NCBI GenBank assembly: GCA_040880125.1
Contig: JBBDJB010000018.1
Coordinates: 310,001-374,000, forward strand
Length of the DNA stretch: 64,000 bases
Direction: 5' to 3'
Origin: JBBDJB01 sp040880125
Lineage (GTDB): Bacteria > Planctomycetota > Planctomycetia > Pirellulales > JBBDJB01
The notes under the pieces are model-generated. The model was not told where the DNA came from. It made no database searches and worked only from the letters and a program-made list of their open reading frames with translations. The position numbers were made by a program, and so were the translations under genes. Below, in pieces: positions 28,579-37,708 of the stretch; the first letter of the stretch is position 1; each line of letters begins with the position of its first letter.

Positions 28579-30753
28579 TCACTGCCCCGCTGCTTCGGGC
28601 GGTTCCGGCACGGGCATGTCCAGATGCTGCACCAGGAACAGAAATGTATCGGCTAACTCTTCGATGATCTTTTCAGTCGGCTTGCCGGCGCCGTGCCCTG
28701 CCCTGCTCTGGATCGAAATCAACACCGGCGCGTCGCCGGCCTGAGCGTGTTGCAGCGCCGCGGCGAACTTGAAGCTGTGGCCCGGCACCACGCGATCGTC
28801 CGTGTCGGCCGTGCTTACCAGCGTCGGCGGATACTCTTTGCCCGACTCGAGGTTGTGGTACGGCGAGTACTCCAGCAGCGCGCGGAACTGTTCCGGATTG
28901 TCCGCCGAGCCGTAGTCGTCGACCCAAAAGCGGCCGGCGGTGAACTGGTGAAACCGCAGCATATCCATCACGCCGACCGCCGGCAGGCATGCGCCGAACA
29001 GCTCCGGTCGCTGCGTCATCACCGCTCCGACCAACAGTCCCCCGTTGCTGCGGCCTTCGATGGCCAGCTTCTCCGGCCGCGTATACTTGTTTTCGATCAG
29101 CCACTCGGCCGCGGCGATGAAGTCGTCGAACACGTTCTGCTTGTTGAGCTTCGCACCCGCCTGGTGCCAGCTCTCGCCGTATTCACCGCCGCCGCGCAAG
29201 TTCGGCTGGGCGTAGACGCCGCCCATTTCCATCCAGGCCAGCCGGCTGGTCGAGAAGCCGGGCGTCAGCGAGATTGCAAAGCCGCCGTAGCCGTACAGCA
29301 GCGTTGGATTGTTGCCGTCCAGTTCGATGCCCTGGCGGTGGGCGATGAACATCGGAATCCGCGTGCCGTCGGCGCTCTCGTAGAACACCTGTTTGACGAC
29401 GTAGTCTTCCGGGTTGAAATCGACCTCGGCCTCGTGCACCCGCGTGCTTTCGCCGGTGATCATGTCGTAGCGGTAGTTGCTCGGCGGCGTGGCGAAGCTG
29501 GAGAACGTGTAAAACGTCTCCGTGTCCGTGCGGCGGCCGGAGAAGCCGGACGCGGAGCCGATGCCGGGAAACTCGACCTCGCGCACCTGCTCGCCGTCGG
29601 GGCTGTACATCACTACCTGCGTCTGGGCGTCCTTCAGCCGCCGGGCGACCAGCATGTTGCCCACCATGTTGATCGACGTGGTGGTCTCGTCCGCCTGCGG
29701 GATGATCTCTCGCCAGGCGTCACGCTGCGGCTCGCGGATGTCGATGGCGATCAGACGCTTGCGCGGCGCCTCCAGATCGGTCTGGAAGTAAAACACCGGC
29801 CCCTCGTTGGCGACGAAGTTGTACTCGTTATCGAAATTGTCGATCAGCTCGATGGGCAGCCCGTACGGCTCCTCGAGATCCTTGTAGACGATGCGGTGCT
29901 TGTCGTCGGTCCCCTTGCGGATGCTGATGACGAGGTAGCGGCCGTCCTCTGTGACTTCCAGTCCGAAGGTCCACTCGGGATGCTCGGGCCGGTGATAGGC
30001 CAGAACGTCGCTATCCTGCGAAGTACCGACGCGGTGGTAGTAGACCTTCTGGTTGAGGTTCAGAGCCTGATACGCCTCGCCCTCGTCGGGCCGCTCGTAG
30101 CGGCCGTAGAAGAAGCCCTTCCCATCGGCCGTCCACTCGACGCTGCTGAACTTGACGTTCTGAATCTCGTCCTCCAGCTTGCGGCCGGATTCGATCTCCA
30201 TGATGTGCCACGTCCGCCAGTCGGAGCCGGACTCGGCGATGCCGTAGGCGATGTACTTGCCGTCATCGCTGAAGGCCAGCCCGGCCAGCGCGACGGTGCC
30301 GTCGTCCGACCAGGTGTTGGGGTCGAGCAGCACCTGCGGCTCGGCGTCAAGCGTATCGAGCCGGTAGTAGACCGACTGATTCTGCAGGCCGTCGTTCTTG
30401 GCGTAGTAGTAGCGTCCGCCGTCCTTGAACGGCGTGGAGTACTTTTCGTAGTCCCATAGCTGGGTCAAGCGCTTCGTAAGTGCCTCGCGGCCCGGCAGGG
30501 CGTCGAGATATTCGCGCGTGAAGCTGCGCTGGCGGTCGACCCAATCGGCGACGTCTTCGGAAACGCGGACGTCGTCTTCCAGCCAGCGATAAGGGTCGGG
30601 CACCTGCGTGCCGTGGTAGATGTCGACGTGCTCGGTTCGCCGCGTGTTGGGATAATCGAGGGCCGATTCGTCCGCGCGGGCGAAGGCGGTCCCGGAGCTG
30701 ATCATGCCGACCAGCAGAAGGCGGGCGAGTGTGCGAGCAGTGGATCGAGTCAT
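28579..30753 (-). CDS. Prolyl oligopeptidase family serine protease (S9A)
   Basis: This is a 724-residue protein with an N-terminal signal peptide (ends about residue 26, FARA). A beta-propeller domain follows (about 80-430), then an alpha/beta hydrolase domain. The catalytic triad is visible: Ser in GRSNGG near 568, Asp in TADTDDRV near 651 and His in RAGHGAG near 687. It cleaves peptides after proline, here probably outside the cytoplasm. GGAG precedes the ATG with 5-base spacing. The LxSGN-repeat gene starts 129 bases downstream on the same strand. Confidence 0.92.
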   Translation of the reverse strand: MTRSTARTLARLLLVGMISSGTAFARADESALDYPNTRRTEHVDIYHGTQVPDPYRWLEDDVRVSEDVADWVDRQRSFTREYLDALPGREALTKRLTQLWDYEKYSTPFKDGGRYYYAKNDGLQNQSVYYRLDTLDAEPQVLLDPNTWSDDGTVALAGLAFSDDGKYIAYGIAESGSDWRTWHIMEIESGRKLEDEIQNVKFSSVEWTADGKGFFYGRYERPDEGEAYQALNLNQKVYYHRVGTSQDSDVLAYHRPEHPEWTFGLEVTEDGRYLVISIRKGTDDKHRIVYKDLEEPYGLPIELIDNFDNEYNFVANEGPVFYFQTDLEAPRKRLIAIDIREPQRDAWREIIPQADETTTSINMVGNMLVARRLKDAQTQVVMYSPDGEQVREVEFPGIGSASGFSGRRTDTETFYTFSSFATPPSNYRYDMITGESTRVHEAEVDFNPEDYVVKQVFYESADGTRIPMFIAHRQGIELDGNNPTLLYGYGGFAISLTPGFSTSRLAWMEMGGVYAQPNLRGGGEYGESWHQAGAKLNKQNVFDDFIAAAEWLIENKYTRPEKLAIEGRSNGGLLVGAVMTQRPELFGACLPAVGVMDMLRFHQFTAGRFWVDDYGSADNPEQFRALLEYSPYHNLESGKEYPPTLVSTADTDDRVVPGHSFKFAAALQHAQAGDAPVLISIQSRAGHGAGKPTEKIIEELADTFLFLVQHLDMPVPEPPEAAGQ

Positions 30754-30980
30754 TGTATCTCCGTATCACGTAGGGTCCGATGTCCGGACCGTCAACGTGG
30801 TGGTTCGAGATGTCGAATCAGAAAGATCGCGGGTGTATTCTTGCAAAGCCGGCCACCCGTGCAAGGGACAGCGAGACCGGCAGGCCAACTATATATAGGG
30901 CGCCGGCATGGCGATGGCCAGACTTCCCGACACCGGCGGCCATCGATGCAAGCGCGCCCCGGTGAATCGCCCGTAATGCG

Positions 30981-32300
30981 CTAGAAAAGCTCGTGAATCA
31001 ACTCGCCTCCGTCGACCAGCTTGATCGGCTGGTTCAGCGGCGTCATATATTCGGTGTGCGGGTCGAGACCCAGCACGCGGCAGAACGTGACGAACAAATC
31101 CTGCACGCCGACCGGACGGTCGGTGATCTGGGCACCGTCTTTATCCGTAGCGCCGATCACCTGCCCGGTCTTCACGCCGCCGCCGGAAAGGCACGTGATC
31201 CAGCCTTCCGCGTAATGCTCGCGTCCGCCGTCGGGCTTGAACTTCGGCGTGCGGCCGAACTCGCCCATCCACACGACCAGCGTGTTTTCCAAGAGGCCGC
31301 GGTCTTCCAGGTCGCGCAGCAGCGTGGCATAGGCCGGATCGGTCTCGTTGCAGAGGATCGGGTTTTCGTCGAAGCCCTTGTTGTGCGTGTCCCAGCCCTG
31401 GTCGTTGAGACTGCCGGTGCTGATCACCTCGATGAAGCTGACCCCCTGCTCCACCAGCCGCCGCGCCAGGAGGCACCCTTGGCCGAAGGCGGTCCGGCCG
31501 TAGGCGTCGCGGAGCTGGTCCGGTTCCTGGTCGAGCTCGAACGCATCGAGCCGGGGGCTGAGCGAAAGCTGCTGCGCGCGGCGGTAGACTTCGCGCTTTT
31601 CGGCCACGCTGGCCGCGCCGCCGGATTGAGCGAACTGGTCGTCGAGGAAAGCGGTCAGCTTGTTGCGGCGCTGGAGGACTTCTTCCGGAACGGCGCTGCG
31701 CACGTTCTCCGGCAGCTTGCGTGGCTGGTCGATCTTGAATGAATCGAACCGCGGGCCGAGCACGCCGGAGTTCACGTCCCGGGTTTTGATCCGTGGCTGG
31801 CCGATGCGCACAAAGGCCGGCAGGTCGAAGGCCCCGTCGTGTCGCTCGCGGGCGACCACCGAGCCCCAGGTGGGATAGGCGATAGTCGGCGTGAGCGGGT
31901 AGCCGGTCCGCACCAGTTTGATCGCGCGGAAGTGGTCCAGCTCGTTGCTTTGCATGGACCGGATCAGCGCGATCTTGTCCATCACGCGGGCGGTCTGCGG
32001 CCAATACTGGGCGATTTTCACCCCGGTCAGGTTGGTGCCGATCTCGCCGGCGGGCCCTTGAAATTCCGAGCCGATCTTAGGGGTGAATGTATCGAACTGG
32101 CTGGGGCCGCCGTCCATCCACAACAGGATCATCGACTTGCCGCGCTTGCGCAGCTCGGCGGCCTGGGCGATCATCAGGTCGCGCCAGCTCATGCTGACGG
32201 CGCCGGCCGCGGCGCCGGTGGCGACCAGACGCCGCAAGAAGCCGCGACGATCGACGACGCCCTGGCCGGTGGTGTCGACGTCGAGGAGCGATTGGATCAT
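30981..32300 (-). CDS. DUF1501 protein (Tat-exported sulfatase-fold-like)
   Basis: This is a 439-residue DUF1501 protein. It starts with a twin-arginine-type leader (DRRGFLRRLVATGAAAG), so it is probably exported folded. Later motifs are typical of the family: ILLWMDGGPSQFDTF, EVISTGSLNDQGWDTH and WMGEFGRTPKF. The domain has an alkaline phosphatase/sulfatase-like fold but no established substrate. The ATG at 32300 follows GGGAG. It lies 331 bases downstream of the DUF1549/DUF1553 gene; this pairing is common in planctomycetes. Confidence 0.88.
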   Translation of the reverse strand: MIQSLLDVDTTGQGVVDRRGFLRRLVATGAAAGAVSMSWRDLMIAQAAELRKRGKSMILLWMDGGPSQFDTFTPKIGSEFQGPAGEIGTNLTGVKIAQYWPQTARVMDKIALIRSMQSNELDHFRAIKLVRTGYPLTPTIAYPTWGSVVARERHDGAFDLPAFVRIGQPRIKTRDVNSGVLGPRFDSFKIDQPRKLPENVRSAVPEEVLQRRNKLTAFLDDQFAQSGGAASVAEKREVYRRAQQLSLSPRLDAFELDQEPDQLRDAYGRTAFGQGCLLARRLVEQGVSFIEVISTGSLNDQGWDTHNKGFDENPILCNETDPAYATLLRDLEDRGLLENTLVVWMGEFGRTPKFKPDGGREHYAEGWITCLSGGGVKTGQVIGATDKDGAQITDRPVGVQDLFVTFCRVLGLDPHTEYMTPLNQPIKLVDGGELIHELF

Positions 32301-32631
32301 TGGAATCTCCCGCGGGCGGCGGAAAGGTTTTACGGCTTCGACGGGGGCTTTATTCAACGCGCCCTTAAGGGGGGGCCCCAGTAAGTGTTGAATAAATAGT
32401 GGCTCTCGCTCTTGTATAGCAGTGTAAAACTCGGAGTTTTGCAACGGGGGGTTTTTCTGCGTGTTGAAAAAGTCCCGGCGGGTCCGCGGGTGTTCAGTTG
32501 AAGTTTGTGACTGGTTCTCGGTGGCTCCAGCTTGGTGCGCACCATCGGACGAACTGGTTGTGGATTCTATAGGGCTCGATGCAAAAAGTCAACTCTATTT
32601 TTGATCGGAATATGGCAATCGACCTCGCCTG
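32301..32631. other. Intergenic region between DUF1549/1553 and DUF1501 genes
   Basis: This holds one copy of the palindromic element (32349-32396), an AT-rich stretch and a small AAAACTC/GAGTTTT hairpin near 32425. No gene is visible. Confidence 0.5.
32349..32396. repeat. Palindromic intergenic element, copy 2
   Basis: Perfect 10-base arms TTTATTCAAC (32349-32358) and GTTGAATAAA (32387-32396) flank a core with GGGGCCCC. The left arm and core match the element at 711-749. Confidence 0.65.
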
Positions 32632-34794
32632 TCACCGCTTGGTTGTGAACTCGGTCGAGTTCAGAAGCGACCAAAGCAGGTCTTCGTAAGCAGTGGCCCG
32701 ATCCTGGTGCTTCTCTACATATTGGGTGAAAAACTCCAGTTCCGGCTGGCTGGGGGCCCGGCCCAGCACTCGCTCGAACAGCCGCTCGATTGCCCGGGCG
32801 TCGTCGGTTTCCTCGGTGAGCAGCTTCGCAAGCACCGTGTCTGCGCCTCTCTCCGCGTTGATCTGGCGGTGCAATTGGTCGTTGTTCATCATGAACATCG
32901 CCTGGTCCATCGTGCGGGGGCGGTACTCCGCGGCCAGCGCAGGATCGTAGCCGAAAGCCTCGTCCACCCGGTCGCTGGTGCTCTTGGGCGGAGGCGGAAA
33001 GCGGAAGGCATCGGTCGCCGCCGCCTGCGAAGCCGCTGCGTCCTCCAGTTCGATCGCCGCGGCCAACGAGCGGAAGACCTCGTCGCCGCGAATCCGCCGG
33101 GCCAGCGGGCCCGCTCCCAGCGGCGCTTCCTCCGGCGACGCGACCAGGCTCTGCTGATAGCTGGCGGAGTTCATCACCAGGCGGAAGACGTCTTTGACGT
33201 CATAGCCGGTGGCGACGAAATGCTCGGCCAGCGCGTCGTGGACCTCCGGCAACACCGCGTCGGCCATCTCGTCGAGCTGATCGACCGGTTCGCAAAAGCC
33301 GCGGCCCATCAACCGGGCCCAAAGATGGTTGACCAGCGTGCGCGCGAACAGCGGATTGTCCGGCGCGGTGATGCGGTCGGCCAACTCGGCGCGGCGCTGC
33401 GCGTCGGTGAGTCCCTCCTCCAGCGGAACGCTCGTGAGGAAGACGGGCGTCATTTCTGTGCCTGGCTTGCCGGGATCGTGCATGTCCGGCATTTTCCATT
33501 CGCCCTCGGCCTTCGACTTCACTTCGATGCCGGAGCTGTCGTTCCAGGGGAGCTTGGCCTCGCTACGGGCGAAGAAGGCAGCCATCTGGTGGAAGGTCGC
33601 CCGGGGCATGTCGACGAAGGGATGGTCGTGGCACTGCGCGCATTGGATTTGCACGCCCAAAAAGATGCGCGTGGTTTCGGCGGCCAGCCGCGGGGCGTTT
33701 GCCTGATGAAAGCCGACGAACGTGGCAGCCGGCCTGTCGGCGACCTTGCCTTCGGCCGTCAACATCTCTCGCGCGATCTGATCCCACGGCGTGCCCCGGT
33801 TGAACTGCTCGGCCAGCCACGCTTGAAACGGCTCGTAGTTGAGAAAAGTCAACTCCGGCTCGGGCACGCGGTAGCGGACCACGTCGGTCCAGTACTTCGC
33901 CCAGTTGTCGCCGAACTGCGGCGAGGCGAGCAGACGCTCGATCAATTGCTCCCGGCGGTCGGGCGACGTGTCGGCGAGAAACTGCTCGCGCTCGTCGATG
34001 GTCGGTTGTCGGCCGATCAAATCGAGTGTCGCCCGGCGCAGAAAGCCCTCGTCATCGAGCGGCCGGGTATGGAGGTCTTCGCCCAGCGCGGAGCGAAGTT
34101 CTTGGTCCAAGTCCGTCGGAGTGAGGCGGCGGGCGCCCGCCTGAGCAGCACGCAGTGCGGCGTCGCGCTGGGCCCGGCGTAGGGCGGCGGCGGCGGCTTG
34201 AGCGGCTTCGTCCGCGGCGCGCTCGGCAGCCGACTCATCGTAGGCGGCGGCGTCGAACTGGTCGGCCGGGAGAAACTGCACGGCGTCGGCGATCACGTGG
34301 CCGGTGGTGTCGCGATTGGAAATCTCTACGACCGCGGGCGTGCCGTGTTCGAACGCAAACTGGCCCAGCGGCACGAAGGCGGAGGCGTGCACCGGCGTCT
34401 GGCGCTGGTCGAGCGCCCTAGTGTGCTGGCCGTCGGCGGCGGTGATGGCGACGCGGACGTTCTGAGCGCGGCTCTTGCCGGGCGTGTAGGAGACAAGTAC
34501 CTGGTAGTCGCCGCTCTCCGGCAGGTTGGCCGTGAACCGGACCGACTTTTCGCCTTTGGTGTTGTTGTCGTCGTGCAGGTAGCCTTCGTCGACAAACGGC
34601 CGCGTGTGGACGGAGTGTTTCCACTCGCCGATGGTCTCCGCGTGGCGGTCGTCAACGACGACACCGGGAAGTTCGCTGGCAGTGACTGTCTGTGCGGCTG
34701 GGGACTCGCCTATGAAGATGAACGAAGTCGTCAGCACGGTGACGAGGTGAATCACGGAAAGTTTCCGTCGTCCATCGGGCAGGCGAGTGGGCAT
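32632..34794 (-). CDS. DUF1549/DUF1553 protein with N-terminal golvesin-like domain
   Basis: This is a 720-residue protein. Residues 1-40 are a signal peptide. Residues 40-180 resemble the golvesin C-terminal beta-domain (DGYLHDDNN-type and SYTPGKSRAQNVRV). An Ala/Arg-rich helix (190-225) leads to the DUF1549 domain (about 225-430, with LLASPQFGDNWAKYW), then DUF1553 (about 470-700, with NHLWARLMGRG). A haem-type CAQCHDHPF motif lies within DUF1549. Substrate and activity are unknown, but DUF1549/1553 genes accompany DUF1501 genes, as here. The ATG at 34794 is preceded by GAGG. Confidence 0.82.
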   Translation of the reverse strand: MPTRLPDGRRKLSVIHLVTVLTTSFIFIGESPAAQTVTASELPGVVVDDRHAETIGEWKHSVHTRPFVDEGYLHDDNNTKGEKSVRFTANLPESGDYQVLVSYTPGKSRAQNVRVAITAADGQHTRALDQRQTPVHASAFVPLGQFAFEHGTPAVVEISNRDTTGHVIADAVQFLPADQFDAAAYDESAAERAADEAAQAAAAALRRAQRDAALRAAQAGARRLTPTDLDQELRSALGEDLHTRPLDDEGFLRRATLDLIGRQPTIDEREQFLADTSPDRREQLIERLLASPQFGDNWAKYWTDVVRYRVPEPELTFLNYEPFQAWLAEQFNRGTPWDQIAREMLTAEGKVADRPAATFVGFHQANAPRLAAETTRIFLGVQIQCAQCHDHPFVDMPRATFHQMAAFFARSEAKLPWNDSSGIEVKSKAEGEWKMPDMHDPGKPGTEMTPVFLTSVPLEEGLTDAQRRAELADRITAPDNPLFARTLVNHLWARLMGRGFCEPVDQLDEMADAVLPEVHDALAEHFVATGYDVKDVFRLVMNSASYQQSLVASPEEAPLGAGPLARRIRGDEVFRSLAAAIELEDAAASQAAATDAFRFPPPPKSTSDRVDEAFGYDPALAAEYRPRTMDQAMFMMNNDQLHRQINAERGADTVLAKLLTEETDDARAIERLFERVLGRAPSQPELEFFTQYVEKHQDRATAYEDLLWSLLNSTEFTTKR

Positions 34795-34923
34795 TTCGGC
34801 CTCGTGCAATGCGGGATCGGATGGAGAGAGAATCGGCCGATAGTCTACTCGCGGCCAGCGGAGGGCGTCAAATTTTGGTTAGTGAGCGTGGCGGTAGTGG
34901 ATCCGATGTGATGCGAAGAGGTG

Positions 34924-34945
34924 GCACAGACATTCCTGTCTGTGC
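34924..34945. repeat. Palindromic GCACAGACA element, copy 1
   Basis: A 9-bp perfect stem, GCACAGACA with TGTCTGTGC, and a TTCC loop. A second member lies at 44750-44771. Confidence 0.65.
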
Positions 34946-35005
34946 GTCTTGTTTACCCCCGCACCTCGGCCCTCTCCTCGCGGGCGCGAGGGAGTATTAG
35001 TGGTG

Positions 35006-35063
35006 GCTGAATTCGTGAGAATTCAGATTGCGCAAAGGGCGGCTGAATTGTCACCAATTCAGC
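35006..35063. repeat. Two AATTCAG palindromes downstream of the permease gene
   Basis: The first is CTGAATTC, GTGA loop, GAATTCAG (35006-35025). The second is GCTGAATT with AATTCAGC (35042-35063). They share GGCTGAATT and lie directly after the rbsC-like stop. They may mark or stabilise the operon's 3' end. Confidence 0.6.
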
Positions 35064-35068
35064 TACGG

Positions 35069-36169
35069 TTACGTAGCCAGCCGGCGCTGGCGAAGGCGGT
35101 CGATCGTAACGGCGGCGACGATGATGGCGCCGATGATGATGTCCTGGCTGGGATTGCGATAGCCCAGCAGCGTGCAGCCGTTGGCGATGACGAAGATGAT
35201 GGCCGCACCGGCCAGCGTGCCGAGCACCGAGCCCTGTCCACCGCTGAGACTGCCGCCGCCGATGACAACCGCGGCGATGATCTTCAGCTCCAGCCCGATG
35301 CCGGAGGTCGGGTTGCCTACGGCCAGGCGCGAGAACTGAAAGATGCCGGCGATGCCGATGAACAGGCCCGAGAGCGAATAAACGATCACCTTGGTGAGCG
35401 GCACGTTGATGCCGCACAGCCGGGCGGTCGATTCATTGGAGCCCAGTGCGAAGACATAGCGACCGAAGACGGTGTATCGCAACACCGCGGCCAGCGCGGC
35501 GGCCAGGGCGAACGCGATCCATACGCCCAGCGGCAAGCCGAGCCAGAGCGAATCGGCGCTGGTGCTCACCAGCCCGGACAGCCACTGGGGAATGCGCTCG
35601 CGGTCCGGGCGGACGGTGCTCTCGTCGGCCAGGTACTTGGCGACGCCGAGATATATAGTCATCGTGCCGAGCGTGACGATAAACGGCACAATCCGCAGCA
35701 GGCTGATCAAAAGGCCGTTGACCAGGCCGGCCAGGCAGCCGGCCAGCATGGCGGCGACAATGGCCACCGGCACACACCAGCCGCCGCGCAGCGCTTGCAA
35801 GAACTGCGAGTCGGGCGCAAAGACCGCGGCCAGCAGCGAACCTTCTTCGGCGGTGTACGTGCTTGCGAGCAGGAAGTGCGCGAGCACGGTGGCGGCCAGC
35901 GCCAGCGCGGTGCCGGCGGAAAGATCGATGCCGCCGGAGATGATGACCATCGTCATGCCGAGCGCGGCGACCGCCACGATGGAGGTCTGCACGAGGATGA
36001 TCCGCATGTTATCGACGGTGAGGAAATTGCCGCCGCCGGGCTGCATGCTGTCTGCGACGCCGAAACCGGCGATGACCAGCACCAGCGCGAGCAGCGGCCC
36101 TAGCTGGTGGACGATCCACTCGTGGCGCCGCAAGAACTTCTTCAGCGTGCGGGGGGGTTTGTCGCTCAT
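35069..36169 (-). CDS. Sugar ABC transporter permease (RbsC-like)
   Basis: This is a 366-residue inner-membrane permease with about ten helices. The family motif MVIISGGIDLSAG appears near residue 79, and late glycine-rich GGGSLSGGQGS near 310 corresponds to the conserved loop before the last helices. An insertion (about 110-150) between helices is longer than in E. coli RbsC. The ATG overlaps the ATPase stop by four bases (ATGA), so the two are translationally coupled. It works with the double ATPase and the binding lipoprotein upstream. Confidence 0.9.
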   Translation of the reverse strand: MSDKPPRTLKKFLRRHEWIVHQLGPLLALVLVIAGFGVADSMQPGGGNFLTVDNMRIILVQTSIVAVAALGMTMVIISGGIDLSAGTALALAATVLAHFLLASTYTAEEGSLLAAVFAPDSQFLQALRGGWCVPVAIVAAMLAGCLAGLVNGLLISLLRIVPFIVTLGTMTIYLGVAKYLADESTVRPDRERIPQWLSGLVSTSADSLWLGLPLGVWIAFALAAALAAVLRYTVFGRYVFALGSNESTARLCGINVPLTKVIVYSLSGLFIGIAGIFQFSRLAVGNPTSGIGLELKIIAAVVIGGGSLSGGQGSVLGTLAGAAIIFVIANGCTLLGYRNPSQDIIIGAIIVAAVTIDRLRQRRLAT

Positions 36170-37665
36170 GTCGATGGTTCCGCACTGCTGACGGCGCACA
36201 CCATGATCGACTCCTCAGTCCACTCCTGCGCGGGCCGCACGTCGCGCAGCCGGCCCCGGGCCATCACCGCCACGCGATCGCAGACGGCCAACAGCTCCGG
36301 CAGGTACGAACTGACGAAGATCACCGCCTTGCCGCCCGCCGCCGATTGGCCGATCAGGCGATAGATCTCCGATTTCGTGCCGACGTCGATGCCGCGGGTG
36401 GGCTCGTCCAAGAGCAGCACGTCGGCATTCTGGTGCAGCACGCGGGCGATCGCCACCTTCTGCTGGTTGCCGCCGGAAAGCTCTTCGATCGACTGCTCGG
36501 GCGAACGCGCTTTGACTTGCAGGCGGTCCATCCACGTGCGCACCGCGCGGCGGCGGCGGCCCAGGTTCAGCCATCCGGCGCGGCTGTAGGGCGACAGATG
36601 GCTGAGCGTGGTATTGTCCGCGATGGAGCGGGTTTGGGCGAGTCCCTCCGACTTGCGATCCTCGGAGACCAGCCCCAACCCCGCGCGGATGCGGGACTTG
36701 GGCGAGCTGCCCGGTGCGTGGCCGGCAATCCGCACGTGACCGCTGCGCACCGCATCGAGCGCGAAGATCGAACGCAACAGCTCCGTCCGCCCGGAACCGA
36801 CCAGGCCCGCGATGCCGAGGATTTCGCCGCGGCGGACCTGGAGCGAAACGTCGCGGGGCATGCGGCGGCCGGAGAGTCCTTCGATCGTGAGGATGACCTC
36901 GCCCGGCTCGTGCGGCACGCTGGGGAAGAGCTGCTGGACGCTGCGGCCGACCATCAGCGAGACCAACTGCTCTTCGCTCGTTCCGGCCAGCTCGCCGCTG
37001 CCGGCGACCTGCCCGTCGCGCAGGACGGTGAAGTGGTCGGCGACGCGGCGAATCTCTTCGAGAAAGTGACTGATATAGATGACGCCGCGGCCGGACTGCT
37101 TAAGTCGGACGATCACCTCGAACAGACGCTCGGCGTCGTGCAGGGTGAGGGAACTGGTCGGCTCGTCGAAGACGATCAGCTTCGCGTCCTGGATCAGCGC
37201 CCGGGCGATCTCGACCAACTGCTGCGCGCCTACCGAAAGCCGCCGGACCGGCACGTCGGGCTTTAAGTCCGGGTGGCCCAACAGGGCCAGGGCGTCACGC
37301 ACGCGAGTGCGCTGCACGGATCGCCGCACCAAGCCCCAGCGGCGGTCCTCTTGGCCGAGCATGAGGTTATCCTCGACCGACAGGTCAGGGGCCAGGTTAA
37401 GCTCCTGGTAGATCATGGCCACGCCGGCGGCGCGAGCGTCTTGCGGGCCGCGAGGACGGTAGGGCTGCCCTTCGAGCAGCATCGTGCCGGAGTCGGCAGT
37501 GCAAGCGCCGCTGAGCACCTTCATCAGCGTGCTCTTGCCGGCGCCGTTCTCGCCGACCAGGGCAAGCACCTGGCCGGCTCGCGCCTCGAAGGTCACGTCG
37601 CGCAAGGCGTGCGTCGCGCCGAATCGCTTCGAAATGCCTTCCATTCGCAACAGGGGAGCGGTCAT
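36166..37665 (-). CDS. Sugar ABC transporter ATP-binding protein (RbsA-like, two domains)
   Basis: This is a 499-residue protein with two nucleotide-binding domains. The first has Walker A GENGAGKST near residue 37 and signature LSVGAQQLVEIA. The second has the degenerate loop GLVGSGRTE near 288 and signature LSGGNQQKVAIA. This is the standard layout of RbsA/MglA ATPases for pentose and hexose uptake. I moved the start to the ATG at 37665 (MTAPLLRMEGISKRF). The permease start overlaps its stop, and the binding-protein gene ends 43 bases upstream. Confidence 0.92.
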   Translation of the reverse strand: MTAPLLRMEGISKRFGATHALRDVTFEARAGQVLALVGENGAGKSTLMKVLSGACTADSGTMLLEGQPYRPRGPQDARAAGVAMIYQELNLAPDLSVEDNLMLGQEDRRWGLVRRSVQRTRVRDALALLGHPDLKPDVPVRRLSVGAQQLVEIARALIQDAKLIVFDEPTSSLTLHDAERLFEVIVRLKQSGRGVIYISHFLEEIRRVADHFTVLRDGQVAGSGELAGTSEEQLVSLMVGRSVQQLFPSVPHEPGEVILTIEGLSGRRMPRDVSLQVRRGEILGIAGLVGSGRTELLRSIFALDAVRSGHVRIAGHAPGSSPKSRIRAGLGLVSEDRKSEGLAQTRSIADNTTLSHLSPYSRAGWLNLGRRRRAVRTWMDRLQVKARSPEQSIEELSGGNQQKVAIARVLHQNADVLLLDEPTRGIDVGTKSEIYRLIGQSAAGGKAVIFVSSYLPELLAVCDRVAVMARGRLRDVRPAQEWTEESIMVCAVSSAEPST

Positions 37666-37708
37666 TTCAGCGAATCTGGAGGGCGCGACGTGCGTGGAAG
37701 TTGGAAGT

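Noticed and set aside
28693..30459. A 588-codon plus-strand frame over the prolyl oligopeptidase gene
   Set aside because: The minus frame has a full catalytic triad and signal peptide. The plus frame is a shadow.
34949..36103. A 384-codon plus-strand frame over the permease gene
   Set aside because: It is the complement of a clear RbsC-like gene; its composition is Gln/Arg/Asp-rich and shows no domain, as expected of a shadow in GC-rich DNA.
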